DNA of 64,000 nucleotides from Phaeosaccion multiseriatum. Lineage: Eukaryota; Ochrophyta, other classes. Every line of letters begins with the position of its first letter. Positions within the stretch are counted from its first letter, which is position 1. Position numbers and translations under genes: made by a program. The stretch is taken from positions 868,001 to 932,000 of the forward strand of contig OZ218962.1 in NCBI GenBank assembly GCA_965112735.1, given 5' to 3'. The notes beneath the pieces are model-generated. The model saw only the letters and a list, made by a program, of their open reading frames with translations, had not been told where the DNA came from and did not search any database. This document shows, one piece after another, positions 1 to 29,833 of this stretch.

Positions 1-167
1 CCCTCCCTCCACCTCTCCCCCCCCTCTCGATCTCTACTGGTCCCATATGCCTCCGACCTTGGTGGTGTGTACGCACACACTCTCCTCCCCCAACACACGC
101 CCACACCCACACACACACACACCCACACCCACCCACACACACACACCCACACACACACACACCACAG

Positions 168-20313
<20,146 letters not shown>

Positions 20314-21012
20314 CCTCGCACCACACACAGCCATACAGAACCCTTCATACTTCGTTCACGTCAATAGACATGTGTGTGTATAACTTTGCCTGGCATGCGG
20401 TGGCCCCTCCGGCCCGCCCCTCGGGAGCACACTCCAAAAGCTGAGCAGACCCGAGGGGGCATGTCGCCCATTCATTGCCATAGGAGTAGTGGTCGTCGAT
20501 CCCTTCTCTCCCTTCTCCCGCGCGCGCGATCTGTGCGTCGCCCACGAGAAGAAAACAAATACGGCGTTGCCACCCTTCACATGACCGCAAAACATACCCC
20601 ATCGCTGCTGGTTAAGAGGATTGACTCCCGGACCATCCAAGCGCCGTATGTTTTGTCTTCTCGGGCTGCCCCAGGCGCACGGGCCTTGCGAGGTGACGCG
20701 CAGTGGGGTAGAAGACGAGGGGAGGAGGTGAAAAGTGGGACGGTGGGAGACAGACTTAGCCAGTGATGGAAGCATCATGACGCAGACCATCGCAGCAGAA
20801 TCTGAGGCCAAGCAATCGATGGAAGGAAAAAAGAAAGCTTATTATTGGATTAGTTTCATCTCAGCCTCCGGAGCCAAGCAATATGTACGATCCCTTGTCG
20901 CTCTTTCTTCCTACTGTGTCGCTCTTTCCCCCTACTCTGGCTATGCACGAAGCCCTGCCAAGAAGCTTGTTGACCAATGGTCGCTCTGGCTAGCGAGGTA
21001 GAAGTAGATCGC
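20314..21012. other. Convergent intergenic spacer
   Basis: This spacer holds the 3' flanks of the giant gene and of the small secreted-protein gene. I see no convincing coding signal, RNA gene or long repeat in it. Confidence 0.5.
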
Positions 21013-21898
21013 TCACCAGCCGCCATATTCGTGGCCTCTGCGCCATCCGTGCCCTCCACCCCATCCACCGTGCCGTCCACCGCCCCAGTAGCTATTGCCG
21101 GCCGGAGGTCGTCATTCGAAATGGAACGGAGGAGTAGGGCAGCGCAAACGATCCGGGCAGATGGATGAAGCGGCAGTCCATGATGGAGCGTAGTTGTAGC
21201 GGAGTGGAAAGGACGGCGGGCGGGGAAGGGACGAAGCACGAGCGGAGGGCGGGGTGGAAGATGATGTTGTCGGGGAAGGAAGCGCAGAGCCGTGGGAGGA
21301 GCGAGAGTGTGAGAGTGGAGAAGCAGAAAGGCAAGAGTCGGACGTGAGTAGTTGAGCGAGGGCCCTTCGGACATTGCTTGAACTTACAGCTTGCGCTCCT
21401 CCCCGTCCCTGTAGTCGACGTGAAGACCGGGCATGAAGTAGCCGAGTGGTGCCCGTCGAAGGTGAAGAGGGTCGAAAGGAAGAACGAAGCCGGAGCGGAG
21501 GCCAGAAGGAAGAAAAAAATGTTGAAAAGAAGGAAGGGAGGAGGAGCAAGCGATGGGACAGAAAAATCAGGGTTAACAGCTGAGATGGGGGGGGGGGTAG
21601 AAAGGAGATGCGCGGGAGCCCGAGACGGAACGCGAGTCGTGTAGGAGGGCCCAAGACCGAGTGTAGCTCACTGAGACGACAAGATATGGCTAAAGAAGGG
21701 GAGGATCTCGGCCGCCACGTGCACTGACACTTACAGCTTGTCCTTAAGCTCGTCCTTCTTGTCCCCAAGCTTCTCCTCGAGCTCGTCCTTCTTGTCTCCA
21801 AGCTTCTCCTTGAGCTCGTCAGGATCAGGGGCTTGAGCAGCGACGGAGAGGATCGCCACAAAGAGCAGGGCGAGAGTGAGGATGATGCGGCGAGTCAT
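21013..21898 (-). CDS. Small secreted charged-repeat / Gly-His-Trp protein
   Basis: Three exons (21898-21735, 21408-21388, 21091-21013) join in phase to 87 residues. The protein opens with a clear signal peptide (MTRRIILTLALLFVAILS, then VAAQA), so it should enter the secretory pathway. The mature part has about three copies of an 11-residue amphipathic unit, GDKKDELEEKL, forming a short charged helix. A tail rich in Gly, His, Trp, Tyr and Arg (YWGGGRHGGWGGGHGWRR) follows and ends in GGW. The middle exon is only 21 bp and encodes DGEERKL, extending the charged repeat. Exon 1 shows the 33-bp DNA repeat behind the helix. The tail resembles metal-binding or wall-associated Gly-rich proteins in composition only. 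No family is recognised. Confidence 0.68.
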
Positions 21899-22934
21899 GA
21901 TCTGCTCCACTCAAATGCTTGCGGCGAGTATCTCTGGTCCTGTTCAGTTTGCCGTATAGCGAGTATCTGAGCTCATGTGGCAAGAGTCGAATCCTTGGAG
22001 CCCTTTTCGTATCGTGTCACTGCAACTGGAAACCCTGTTTGGCTGACAAGAGGAGCATCGCGATAATGAAGGACAGATAAGTTGTGATGGTTAGGACATG
22101 CAGGACCGCATGCGTGCTGGGCGCGGCGACGCAAAGGCAGATGCCGGCAGCGCATTGCTCCACGAAGAAGATCGTAGGGCCCTGCGGCTGCTGTCAATTC
22201 CCGCACAGCTGCGATCGATGATTCACGCGTGCACGCCAGGGTCGCTCATAGCGGGCAGCACTCGCGCGGGCAGCTGGTCCACTTCTCGCTTTGGACCTGA
22301 GTGCGTGTCTCGACCAGGCTGTCATCCGCCTGCATGTGAAGCCAATTTGGAAGGAAGACACAGTCCCGAGTGTGGGTTGTCCCATGGAGGATGAGGACGG
22401 GGCAGCCGGGAAGGCAAAAGGGGGGAGGGCCAGAGCGACAAGCACAGGTGGAGGGCACGGCGACTGACTGGGTACAGGAAATGTGCGATACAATCGGCCC
22501 AAGGCTTGGAGTGAGAAGCTCTGTATCAAGAACGTGAGCCTGCCTTCTTCAAACGCTCGAAGCTCGGGAGCGCACGGATCAGCAGGGAGAGATTGCCCGA
22601 GATGCTGGCAATAGCATGACGAGGCCCTCAGTCAGGTCTGCAGAGCGCCAGAGCCCAACTCGGCACGATGTACTCACTTCGTTTCTCCTCTGACCTGAAG
22701 CTGAGCTTCTTCAACCAGTCATCTTAGACGCAAAGGCTGTGCCGCAGTGGCACCATGAGCCATAGCCCTACCCTCCCCCCGCACGCAAGCAATGCCAATG
22801 CGACATTCCCTCCGCCCGACGCTTGAGGGGTTTAGCTAGAAAAGTGAGCCACTGTGGACACTTACCAGTAGCTGCAATGACTTGATTCCCGCAGCTCTGC
22901 TCACGCAGAGTACAGGCTCATTGGCGAGCAGCGC
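21899..22934. other. Intergenic spacer, no gene seen
   Basis: This lies between the small secreted gene (its 5' side) and the first ankyrin-type gene (its 3' side), both on the minus strand. It has lower repeat content than most of the window. A GTAAGT donor-like word on the minus strand at 22859-22864, about 70 bases past the ankyrin stop, could start a 3'UTR intron. Otherwise I see nothing in it. Confidence 0.4.
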
Positions 22935-24131
22935 TCAGTCCTCGCAGTCGCAGGGATGTCCGTTTGCATGCACCCACCGCTTAATCTCCTCGAAGGCGCC
23001 ACCCCTCTCAATGTCCCCAAAATCCATGCGTAGTATCTGCTCTGGGCACGAGAACCTGTCCCACCCACACAGAACTCTCTCCGATCGCAGCCACTGCAAA
23101 GTGGCCAGGCTCCCCCCGCAAACGGCATTGAAGCAAACCCCGCCGTCCCAATGGCACAGGTCGCGAGCGTTTGCATGCAGCCAGCGCAACACCTCCAGCT
23201 GTCCCTCACGCGCTGCACAGTAAGCCCCAAATCTCCATTTGCTGCCATCATCTGACCCTGCCGCTTCGCTGCCTTCCTCGTCCTCTGCTTTTTCCAGCTC
23301 AGGGCTGACCTTGGGGTGGGCCAGAAGCATCTCCAGCACACTGATGTGCCCACCCTGCACGGCCCCTTCCCAAACCGTGTGGTCGAAGGGGCTGTTTGCT
23401 TCATCTGACAGAAGCCATGCAAGCATACCCATGTCCCCCCGCCAAGCGGCTTCATAGCAAGTCATCGCGTCCCACGGACAAGGCCTCTTCCCAGCAGGGA
23501 GGGCAGTGGAGCAGATTCGTTTGAGCAGGCCCTGCTTGGCGGGTCGGTCTTCGGAGCGGAGCCACTTGAGAATACTGAGGCCGTGTTTGGCATTGCGCGC
23601 AGCCATTTGGCACACGCACTCGGTGCATCGGAGGAAGTCCCAGGGCCACACGAGGTGGAGGGCCTGGCAAATGCTCACGTCTCCCCATCGCACTGCAGCC
23701 ACCATCGTATTGCAGCTCAGGAGGCGGCCGCCCTGCATCGGCCCCTTGATCACCCACTCGACGCACTCGACGGACCCCACCACGCTGCGAAGACGGGTGG
23801 TCAAGGCGGGATGAGCGGCACTGTACAGCCTCCTCCAGTCCCTGCATACCCCCGCGACAAAGAGATGATGCCCCTCCCCTAGGATGCCCATGACCTTCGT
23901 CATCGCGTCTTGCTGAGCCAGGACATTTGTCCGGGCTGAAAGTCCCTCCTGGGCATTGCCCCTCAGAACCCTCCACCCTACTGCGGCGTGCAAGGCCCGG
24001 TGCCAGTTTCTCACGGTGTCCATGACCGACGCCATCACACCTTCCTCTCCTTCCGGAGCCGGTCGCACGCGCTTCCTCCCCCCCTGCTCAGCCATATCCT
24101 CTAGCGATGCCTCCGTAAAAGATTGAAGCAA
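22935..24131 (-). CDS. Ankyrin-type repeat protein with F-box-like N-terminus (copy 1)
   Basis: A single-exon gene of 398 residues, with an alternative start at 24092 (MAEQGG). The N-terminal third holds VMGILGEGHHLFVAGVCRDW, a helical F-box-like stretch that often precedes degenerate ankyrin arrays in stramenopile proteins. The rest is degenerate ankyrin-like units of about 30-35 residues with the recurring pattern W/C..D....AA..G....L.WL (for example EAAWRGDMGMLAWLLSDEA and AAREGQLEVLRWLHANARD). It ends in HPCDCED. Such proteins usually act as protein-interaction scaffolds, possibly substrate adaptors for ubiquitin ligases, but nothing here fixes the partner. The gene lacks introns in its coding part, unlike its neighbours. 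It has a close tandem relative at 24821-25904. Confidence 0.8.
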   Translation of the reverse strand: MLQSFTEASLEDMAEQGGRKRVRPAPEGEEGVMASVMDTVRNWHRALHAAVGWRVLRGNAQEGLSARTNVLAQQDAMTKVMGILGEGHHLFVAGVCRDWRRLYSAAHPALTTRLRSVVGSVECVEWVIKGPMQGGRLLSCNTMVAAVRWGDVSICQALHLVWPWDFLRCTECVCQMAARNAKHGLSILKWLRSEDRPAKQGLLKRICSTALPAGKRPCPWDAMTCYEAAWRGDMGMLAWLLSDEANSPFDHTVWEGAVQGGHISVLEMLLAHPKVSPELEKAEDEEGSEAAGSDDGSKWRFGAYCAAREGQLEVLRWLHANARDLCHWDGGVCFNAVCGGSLATLQWLRSERVLCGWDRFSCPEQILRMDFGDIERGGAFEEIKRWVHANGHPCDCED

Positions 24132-24820
24132 GGAGGCTATTAGCCGCGCTAAGCTCTGTGCAGCTGCTGCTGTTGCCGCAGGAATGCGCAGCTACGTGCT
24201 GGAGTAGCGCGGCTCGGCGGCAGCTATGCTTGTCTTCAGACAGAGCGCGGCGCTAACAGGTGTGCGAAGAGCAAGGAGAGGAGTTTCCCTTGGCAGCGGC
24301 GGCCAGTTACATTTGCTGTGTGGACTTGGGTCTGGGAAAGTGGGCTCGCTTCTCAATTACCTTCATTTAGACCATACACTTGATTAAATACACCCGCTCA
24401 TTGCTACCTCGGCTTGGGGCAGGAGGAGACCGATTCGAAAGGAGCCCATCCCCCCGCGGCACGGCCCCCGCCCATGGCACATCTCTGCACCACAGCCGCC
24501 ACGGGACCTCAAGGGACAAGGTAAGAGCAAGCACAATAAATTAGGCCCACCGGCCGGTCTTCGAGGGAGTGAGGGCTCCTCCCCTCCCCCCTCCTACGGC
24601 CGCATCATACTCACGCACGCCTCACTGTTGCCGAAAAGCGCGCCCTCCTCAGTCACGCTTGGCCCCCCAGGCAAGCAAGGCGGCCTTCCCACCGCCTGGC
24701 GCCTGGGAGGTTGACAAGCGAATCAATCACTGTCGATGCTCACCACCAGCTGAAATGACTTCATTCAAGCACACTCACAGGCGTATTCCGCTTCTCGATG
24801 GGCGGAGAAGCGAGCGGCGC
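24132..24820. other. Spacer between the two ankyrin-type genes
   Basis: This is the promoter side of copy 1 and the 3' flank of copy 2. The 60-80 bases next to the copy 2 stop resemble the matching flank of copy 1 (shared AATGACTT words and a donor-like GTGAG), so the duplication extended beyond the coding part. No gene is seen. Confidence 0.4.
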
Positions 24821-25904
24821 TCAGTCCTCGCAGTCGCAAGGGTGCCCGTTAGCGTGCACCCACCGCTTGATCTCCTCGAAGGTGCCGTCCTTCTCCATAT
24901 CTTCCATCCCGGCATTGAGGAGCACCTGCTCTGGGCACGAGAGCCCGTCCCACTCACACACGACGTCCTCCGACCGCAGCCACTGTAACATGGCCAAGCT
25001 TTTAGCTTCACGGACGGCATACTCACACACCTCGCTGTCCCAGTCGCAGAGGTCGCGAGCCGTTGGCATGCAGCCAGCGCAGCACCTCCAACCTGTTCCC
25101 GAGCGCGGCGGCGTAAGCCCCCGCTCGCCACCCTCGCCCTGGCTGCCCCGCTTCCAATGAAGCTCGCACCTTGGGACAACTCAGAAGCGCTTCCAGCACA
25201 TTGATGTGCCCGGCCTCTGCAGCCCCCAGCCACATGCTGTATGCGAAGGGGGCGCCCGCATCGTCCGACAGTAGCCATGCGAGCATTTCCACTCTCCCTT
25301 GCCGCGCAGCTTCGTGGCACACGCGATTGCTCCATGGGCACGGCGGCTTGTCGGAGAGCGCGTCCGATCGGAGCCACTTGAGAATGCTCAGGCCATGCTT
25401 GGCATTCCTGGCCGCAGCGCAACAAACATACGCGTCGCGCTTACAGCCGTGGCCATCGAGGGCCCTGCACACGCTCACATCTCCATACTCGGCCGCGGCG
25501 ACAAAGGTCCAAGTGCTGAGCGGATACTGAGCCTCTCTGATGGCCCAGTTGAGGCACTCCACAGACCCTATTACGCTTCGGTGAGTGGTGCTCCGCGCGG
25601 GGTGAGCGGCGCTGTACAGTCTTCTCCAATCGATGCTCACTTCCGCGACGAAGATGTATTGCCCCTCACCCACAATACCCATGACTGTCCTCATCGTGTC
25701 CTCCAGCATCAGCACCTCCTCGCGAGGACATCTCCCCAGAGCCGACTCAGAAGCACCGGCCTCCGCCTGTTGGGCAGCGCGGCCCAGAAGCATGTCCAAC
25801 AACCGTAGCGGGGCCATTTTGCGACCCGCACCTCTCAACGTCGTGAAAGAGGAACACACATCACGAGCGGTGTGCGGGGGAAGCGCGGTCGAGGTTACAT
25901 ACAT
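24821..25904 (-). pseudogene. Ankyrin-type protein copy 2, broken by a +1 frameshift
   Basis: This paralogue of the upstream-numbered neighbour shares the F-box-like segment (GIVGEGQYIFVAEVSIDW), the phrase RNAKHGLSILKWLRS, and the terminal WVHANGHPCDCED. Reading from 25904 (or the internal start at 25817), the frame stays open to about 25023 and then ends early in GSRPLRLGQRGV. The true C-terminal part (ARDLCDWDSEVCEYAV onward) continues in another frame from about 25069 to the stop at 24821. Aligned with copy 1 at LRWLHANARDLC, copy 2 has one extra base near 25055-25065 (an AACGG context where copy 1 has AACG). So it is either a recent pseudogene or a sequencing error. No splice-site pair would rescue it simply. 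Confidence 0.7.
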
Positions 25905-26444
25905 GAGGAGCGAGAGGGCTCTGCCCTGCGCCGACTATTATTTAGTTTTAACTCCCTCCCGAACCCTGGAACCTTTTTTCTTTGTATCACCAACGTGGAA
26001 AGGTGTACACGCACCACAGCCACACGTCACGTCTGTGTGTGCTGTGGCGGCCTAGCTGTGGTGCCAACCGTGGAAGACAGAGCCGCCCCTCTGTTCGGTT
26101 GCAGCAGCTCTGCCACCAGGCGCCCGTTGCTGCTCACAAAAATCATATTCTATTTGTTAATTTATTGCTTGTGAACGCATTAAGACCCAATCACTACCAC
26201 GACACCGCCCTGCGCACGAGTTGCCTACGCAACTCCTCAGTCCTCCAGGTCGTCGTTGGTCACCTCCTCCTCCCCGTCCGCCTCCTCTGAACCAACGAGA
26301 CAGGCTGCTGCTTGCTCATTTGCTTGGCTCTTCTGCTCTGCTCTGCGCAATGGAGAGCGTACCTCTGTCCCTGCCGCACGGCCGCTTCCATCGCACACTT
26401 CTTGCCCGGGAGAAGCATCCACCTGCCTATCCCTGCCCCTGAGT
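25905..26444. other. Spacer between ankyrin copy 2 and homocysteine methyltransferase
   Basis: A minus-strand open frame ending in an acidic EEADGEEEVTNDDLED (26422-26237) lies just past the methyltransferase stop. It could be an alternative terminal exon but has no support beyond being open. A degenerate copy of the dispersed word (TGTATCACCAAC) lies at 25983-25994. Confidence 0.4.
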
Positions 26445-26575
26445 TCAGCACTGGCATCGATCCGCTTCTACCACCTCCCTCAGCGCTGCGATCACCGCAG
26501 GCCCGCATTCACAGCACCCTCCCACTCCCCTGGCGCCAGCTCGAATCCACCTGCACCAGTTAGTGACATGGTGGT

Positions 26576-26617
<42 letters not shown>

Positions 26618-28994
26618 GTGAGCACTCAGTAAAGGACCGAGCGGTGCGTCGCAGTCAAAGGTCCAGATACAATACCATCGAAGACTTAATAAATAGTCTA
26701 GCAGCAGATCGATGCAATCCTCGCCTCATTCCCTTCTCGCTCTTACCCACCTCCGCGCGTAGTCATGGCAGGTCTCCGTCCTCCGCATGCTGCCCTCGCT
26801 CCCCTCCTTGCGGACCCAGTCCTTGGCCACTTCATCCCACGCGTCGCCCATGTTAGGGTACACCAAAACAGGGCGCTTTGCCTTGCCCATATCCTCCTCC
26901 TCCTCCTCGTCGTCTTTTTCGTCGTCGTCGTCGTCGTCGTCGTCTTTCTTGTTCCGCACCTTCTGCTCATCCTCCTCCTCATCTTCATCCTCCCCCTCTC
27001 CTCCTCCTGTCTGCATCACCCGAATCGCTTCTTCGATAAACTGAGGCTCTGTGCAATTCACACCAAAAGCCACAACAAGCTGACGTTGATTCTCTGGCGA
27101 CGACTCGCTGAAAGTAGCCTCCCCAGTAGCAGCGTCAGCAGCAGCTGCAGTGTGTTCGGTGGTGGTCCGACACGAGCCCCCTGGGGGTGGGTAAGCGTCC
27201 GACTTGTACGGATCTAAAGCATCCACGAGGCGCACAAGGTCTGAGAGGGGCTCTCCGCTGGTGAGGTGTTTACCGTCTTTGCACACCGCAGACAGCCATG
27301 CCGGGGGCAAGCCACTCCCAGAACTTGAGTAGACACATAAGCCACCAAGAGTAGTTGAGTGAGTTGGTTTCTGTCCCCGCGTATTTCTGTGAGTGATCTG
27401 GATTCTAGTGCTGATACTTGCGTAGCGGTATATGTGGAGGAGGACAAAAGGGAAGGGAGCGAACGAAATGTAGCAAACAACCCCTTCTAATGCCACTACT
27501 CACTTGCCATCCTCCTCTTGGCTGAGCTCTCTCAGCAAGCGGAGCAGCGCGTCTGCCTCGGCCAGGCACGGGATAGTCTCCAGTGCCAGCAGGTCCGGTC
27601 CAGCCTTGTCCAGCAGCAGCGGAAGCGAGGTGCACACACGCACAGCAGTGGGTACGTGTCCAGACACACGGAGGGTCCGCACGGGGAGTAAGGGGGGGGG
27701 GAAGCCGGGGGGAGCGCACAAGAAAGCCCGGCGCCACCTTCAGAGAGATATATGTGTCTGTCTACAGACAAAGACACGACATGCAAGGAAGCAAGCATGG
27801 TGGCCAAAAGACGCTGGTTGTCCTCCCTACAGACGTCTCTAACCTTCTTGTGCGAGTTTCAGTCCCTCCGCCTTTCCTGACCCTTACGTATCCTCAAGTA
27901 CCTGAGCGAGCACTCGGAGACGGGGACGATGCCACTCCATTAGGCTCAAAACAAGTGCCTCGTCTGTCCCTTTCCTTCTCCTCCTCCTCCCCCTCCTCCA
28001 TCCCGCCTTGCCCCTGCCCCCACTGCTGACGCTGCTGCTCTGCTCGGGGGTCCTTCCCAAGGCCTGCGAGTAATCGCCAGTGTACTCCGCTCCGTTGGCG
28101 AGGAAGGCGCCGTAGCAGCCGATACTCGCGGCCACCAGTGGCTGCCGCAGGGATGGAAATACATGCACGCATTGAAGAAGAAACGTGAGAAAAGAGGCAG
28201 TTCGCTCCGCTTTCTCTCCATTTTGCTTGTGGTATCTTGCCATCCCACCCACCTTCAGTCTGGTGGGGCTCTCCCCCTTCTCCGCCTCCCAGAATGCGTC
28301 TCTCGCTTGCTGAGCGAGCCGCACGCTTAGCACCATCAAACTCTCCGCATACGCCTCGTCTGCACGCTCGCAGTCAGACGCAATCCCTCCCCCCTCCTCC
28401 CCCCCCTGCTTTTGCTGCTCGGAGGGTGTCTTGTCCTCCCTCGTCGCTTCGCTGCCGATTCTCTGTACGCCGCTGCATCGTCGTTCGGCTGCGAGGCGCC
28501 GAAAGCCCACAAAAGAGGCTTGGTAAGAAGCGGTGATGGCGACGTCGGCACCGGCCTTCTCGTCATAGCGCACAGAGGAGTCATGTCGGGGATTGTACGA
28601 GAGAAAGGGTAGTCAATAAATGGGCATTCCCTCTGTCAGCGCCTCGGGGTTCAACCTAGTTACTCGGGGCTGGCCTGTGCTTGACATCTATGCAACACCA
28701 TGGTTCGCCCATCTCCTCAGCTCACCTGAAAGTACTCCAGGTGGACCGCACGAATAAGATCGGGGTCGTCTGCGAGCAGGCGAGCCGACCACAGAGAGTC
28801 GTCGATTTCAGCCCCCTGACGAGAATGCGAGAGAAAGGGATCAGTCGCTGAACAAAAATCTGCGTCTCTCTCTGTCTCTCCTTTGAACGCACCCTGGCTT
28901 GCAGCTCCGAGCCCAGGCCTCCGTCGATGACGAAAATCCTTTGTCCACTCTGAAGGAACGGAGAGATGGGGCTGTTCACGTTGGCTGCTGCCAT
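26445..28994 (-). CDS. HMT: Homocysteine S-methyltransferase
   Basis: It transfers a methyl group from S-methylmethionine (or S-adenosylmethionine) to homocysteine to make methionine. Seven exons join in phase: 28994-28893, 28815-28726, 28555-28253, 28141-27902, 27604-27504, 27323-26751 and 26550-26445, giving 504 residues. Family landmarks appear in order: FVIDGGLGSEL, LWSARLLADDPDLIRAVH, ADVAITASYQASF, PLVAASIGCYGA, HRPRLRVLAQAGPDLLALET, AWLSAVCKDGK, VAFGVNCTEPQF, VLVYPNMGDAWD and GVGGCCECGP. The Cys of GVNC and the GGCC pair are the zinc ligands of this TIM-barrel family. It is longer than the usual 310-350 residues because of low-complexity inserts, notably an acidic Asp/Glu/Lys stretch encoded around 26887-26995, just before the PVLVYPN strand. 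No signal peptide is visible, so it is probably cytosolic. It is divergent from the neighbouring hydrolase gene. Confidence 0.9.
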
Positions 28995-29298
28995 TCAAAG
29001 GTTGCGGTGCCGCAGCTATGAATGACGACAAAGGAAGGGGGCGTGTTGGTTGTTCGGTATCACAGGGGGTCGACGCTCTCATATAAAAATCATAAACTCT
29101 AAAATCACGATCTGATCCCACCCCAAACGAGAGAGCTGCTGGACCTTTCAACCCACAGACTGCTGATCAAGCAGGCCACGGCTTCTCGCTCCGACCAATG
29201 CGCTTGGCTAGGATCCTTCTTTAAATCGGAAAAAGTAATCGCTCTTTGAGATGTGAGATTGAGTCGTGAGAGAAGCAGCCCGTGGGTAGCCGTCGTGA
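28995..29298. promoter_or_regulatory. Divergent promoter spacer (methyltransferase / hydrolase)
   Basis: Only 304 bases separate two start codons on opposite strands, so both promoters must lie here or overlap 5'UTRs. I see no TATA box at a convincing position. The assignment rests on geometry alone. Confidence 0.5.
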
Positions 29299-29790
29299 AT
29301 GCGGCTGCTTGTTCTCAGTCTCAGCCTCTTGCTGTCCTGGTACGCGGGAGGAGAGGCGTTCTCCTCACTGGCACCGCTGCTCTCGCAACCTCGAGGAAAG
29401 GAGGCAGGAGCATCAGCAGAACAGCACCACCACTACCAGCGATGCAAGCGGCCACAGGCTCGGCTCAATCTCTTCAGAGGCAGCGTTACTAAGCAGCAGG
29501 ATCAGCAACAGGAGCAAGAGGGAGGAGAGGAGGGGAAGGAAGGAGAAGTACCGCCTTCCGACTATCCGGACCCCGGCACTACAATGAGTAAAGACGTGTT
29601 AAGCACGTACCCCATGGAGGACCCATACGACTTCATCCTGACGGGGAACAAGCTCCTCTCGAGGTCCCACCGCACCACTCGCTTTCTGCACCGAGTGCTC
29701 CCTATTGCCTTGCAGCGCAAGATGCGGGACAGGTGCGTGCGCGTTTCCTATAGATGGGGGCGAGAAACTGACTTGACGGCCCTTGGTCAA

Positions 29791-29833
<43 letters not shown>

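Noticed and set aside
26237-26422. Minus-strand frame ending in an acidic tail after the methyltransferase stop
   Set aside because: The methyltransferase already ends naturally after its GGCC motif; no splice pair links this frame to it.
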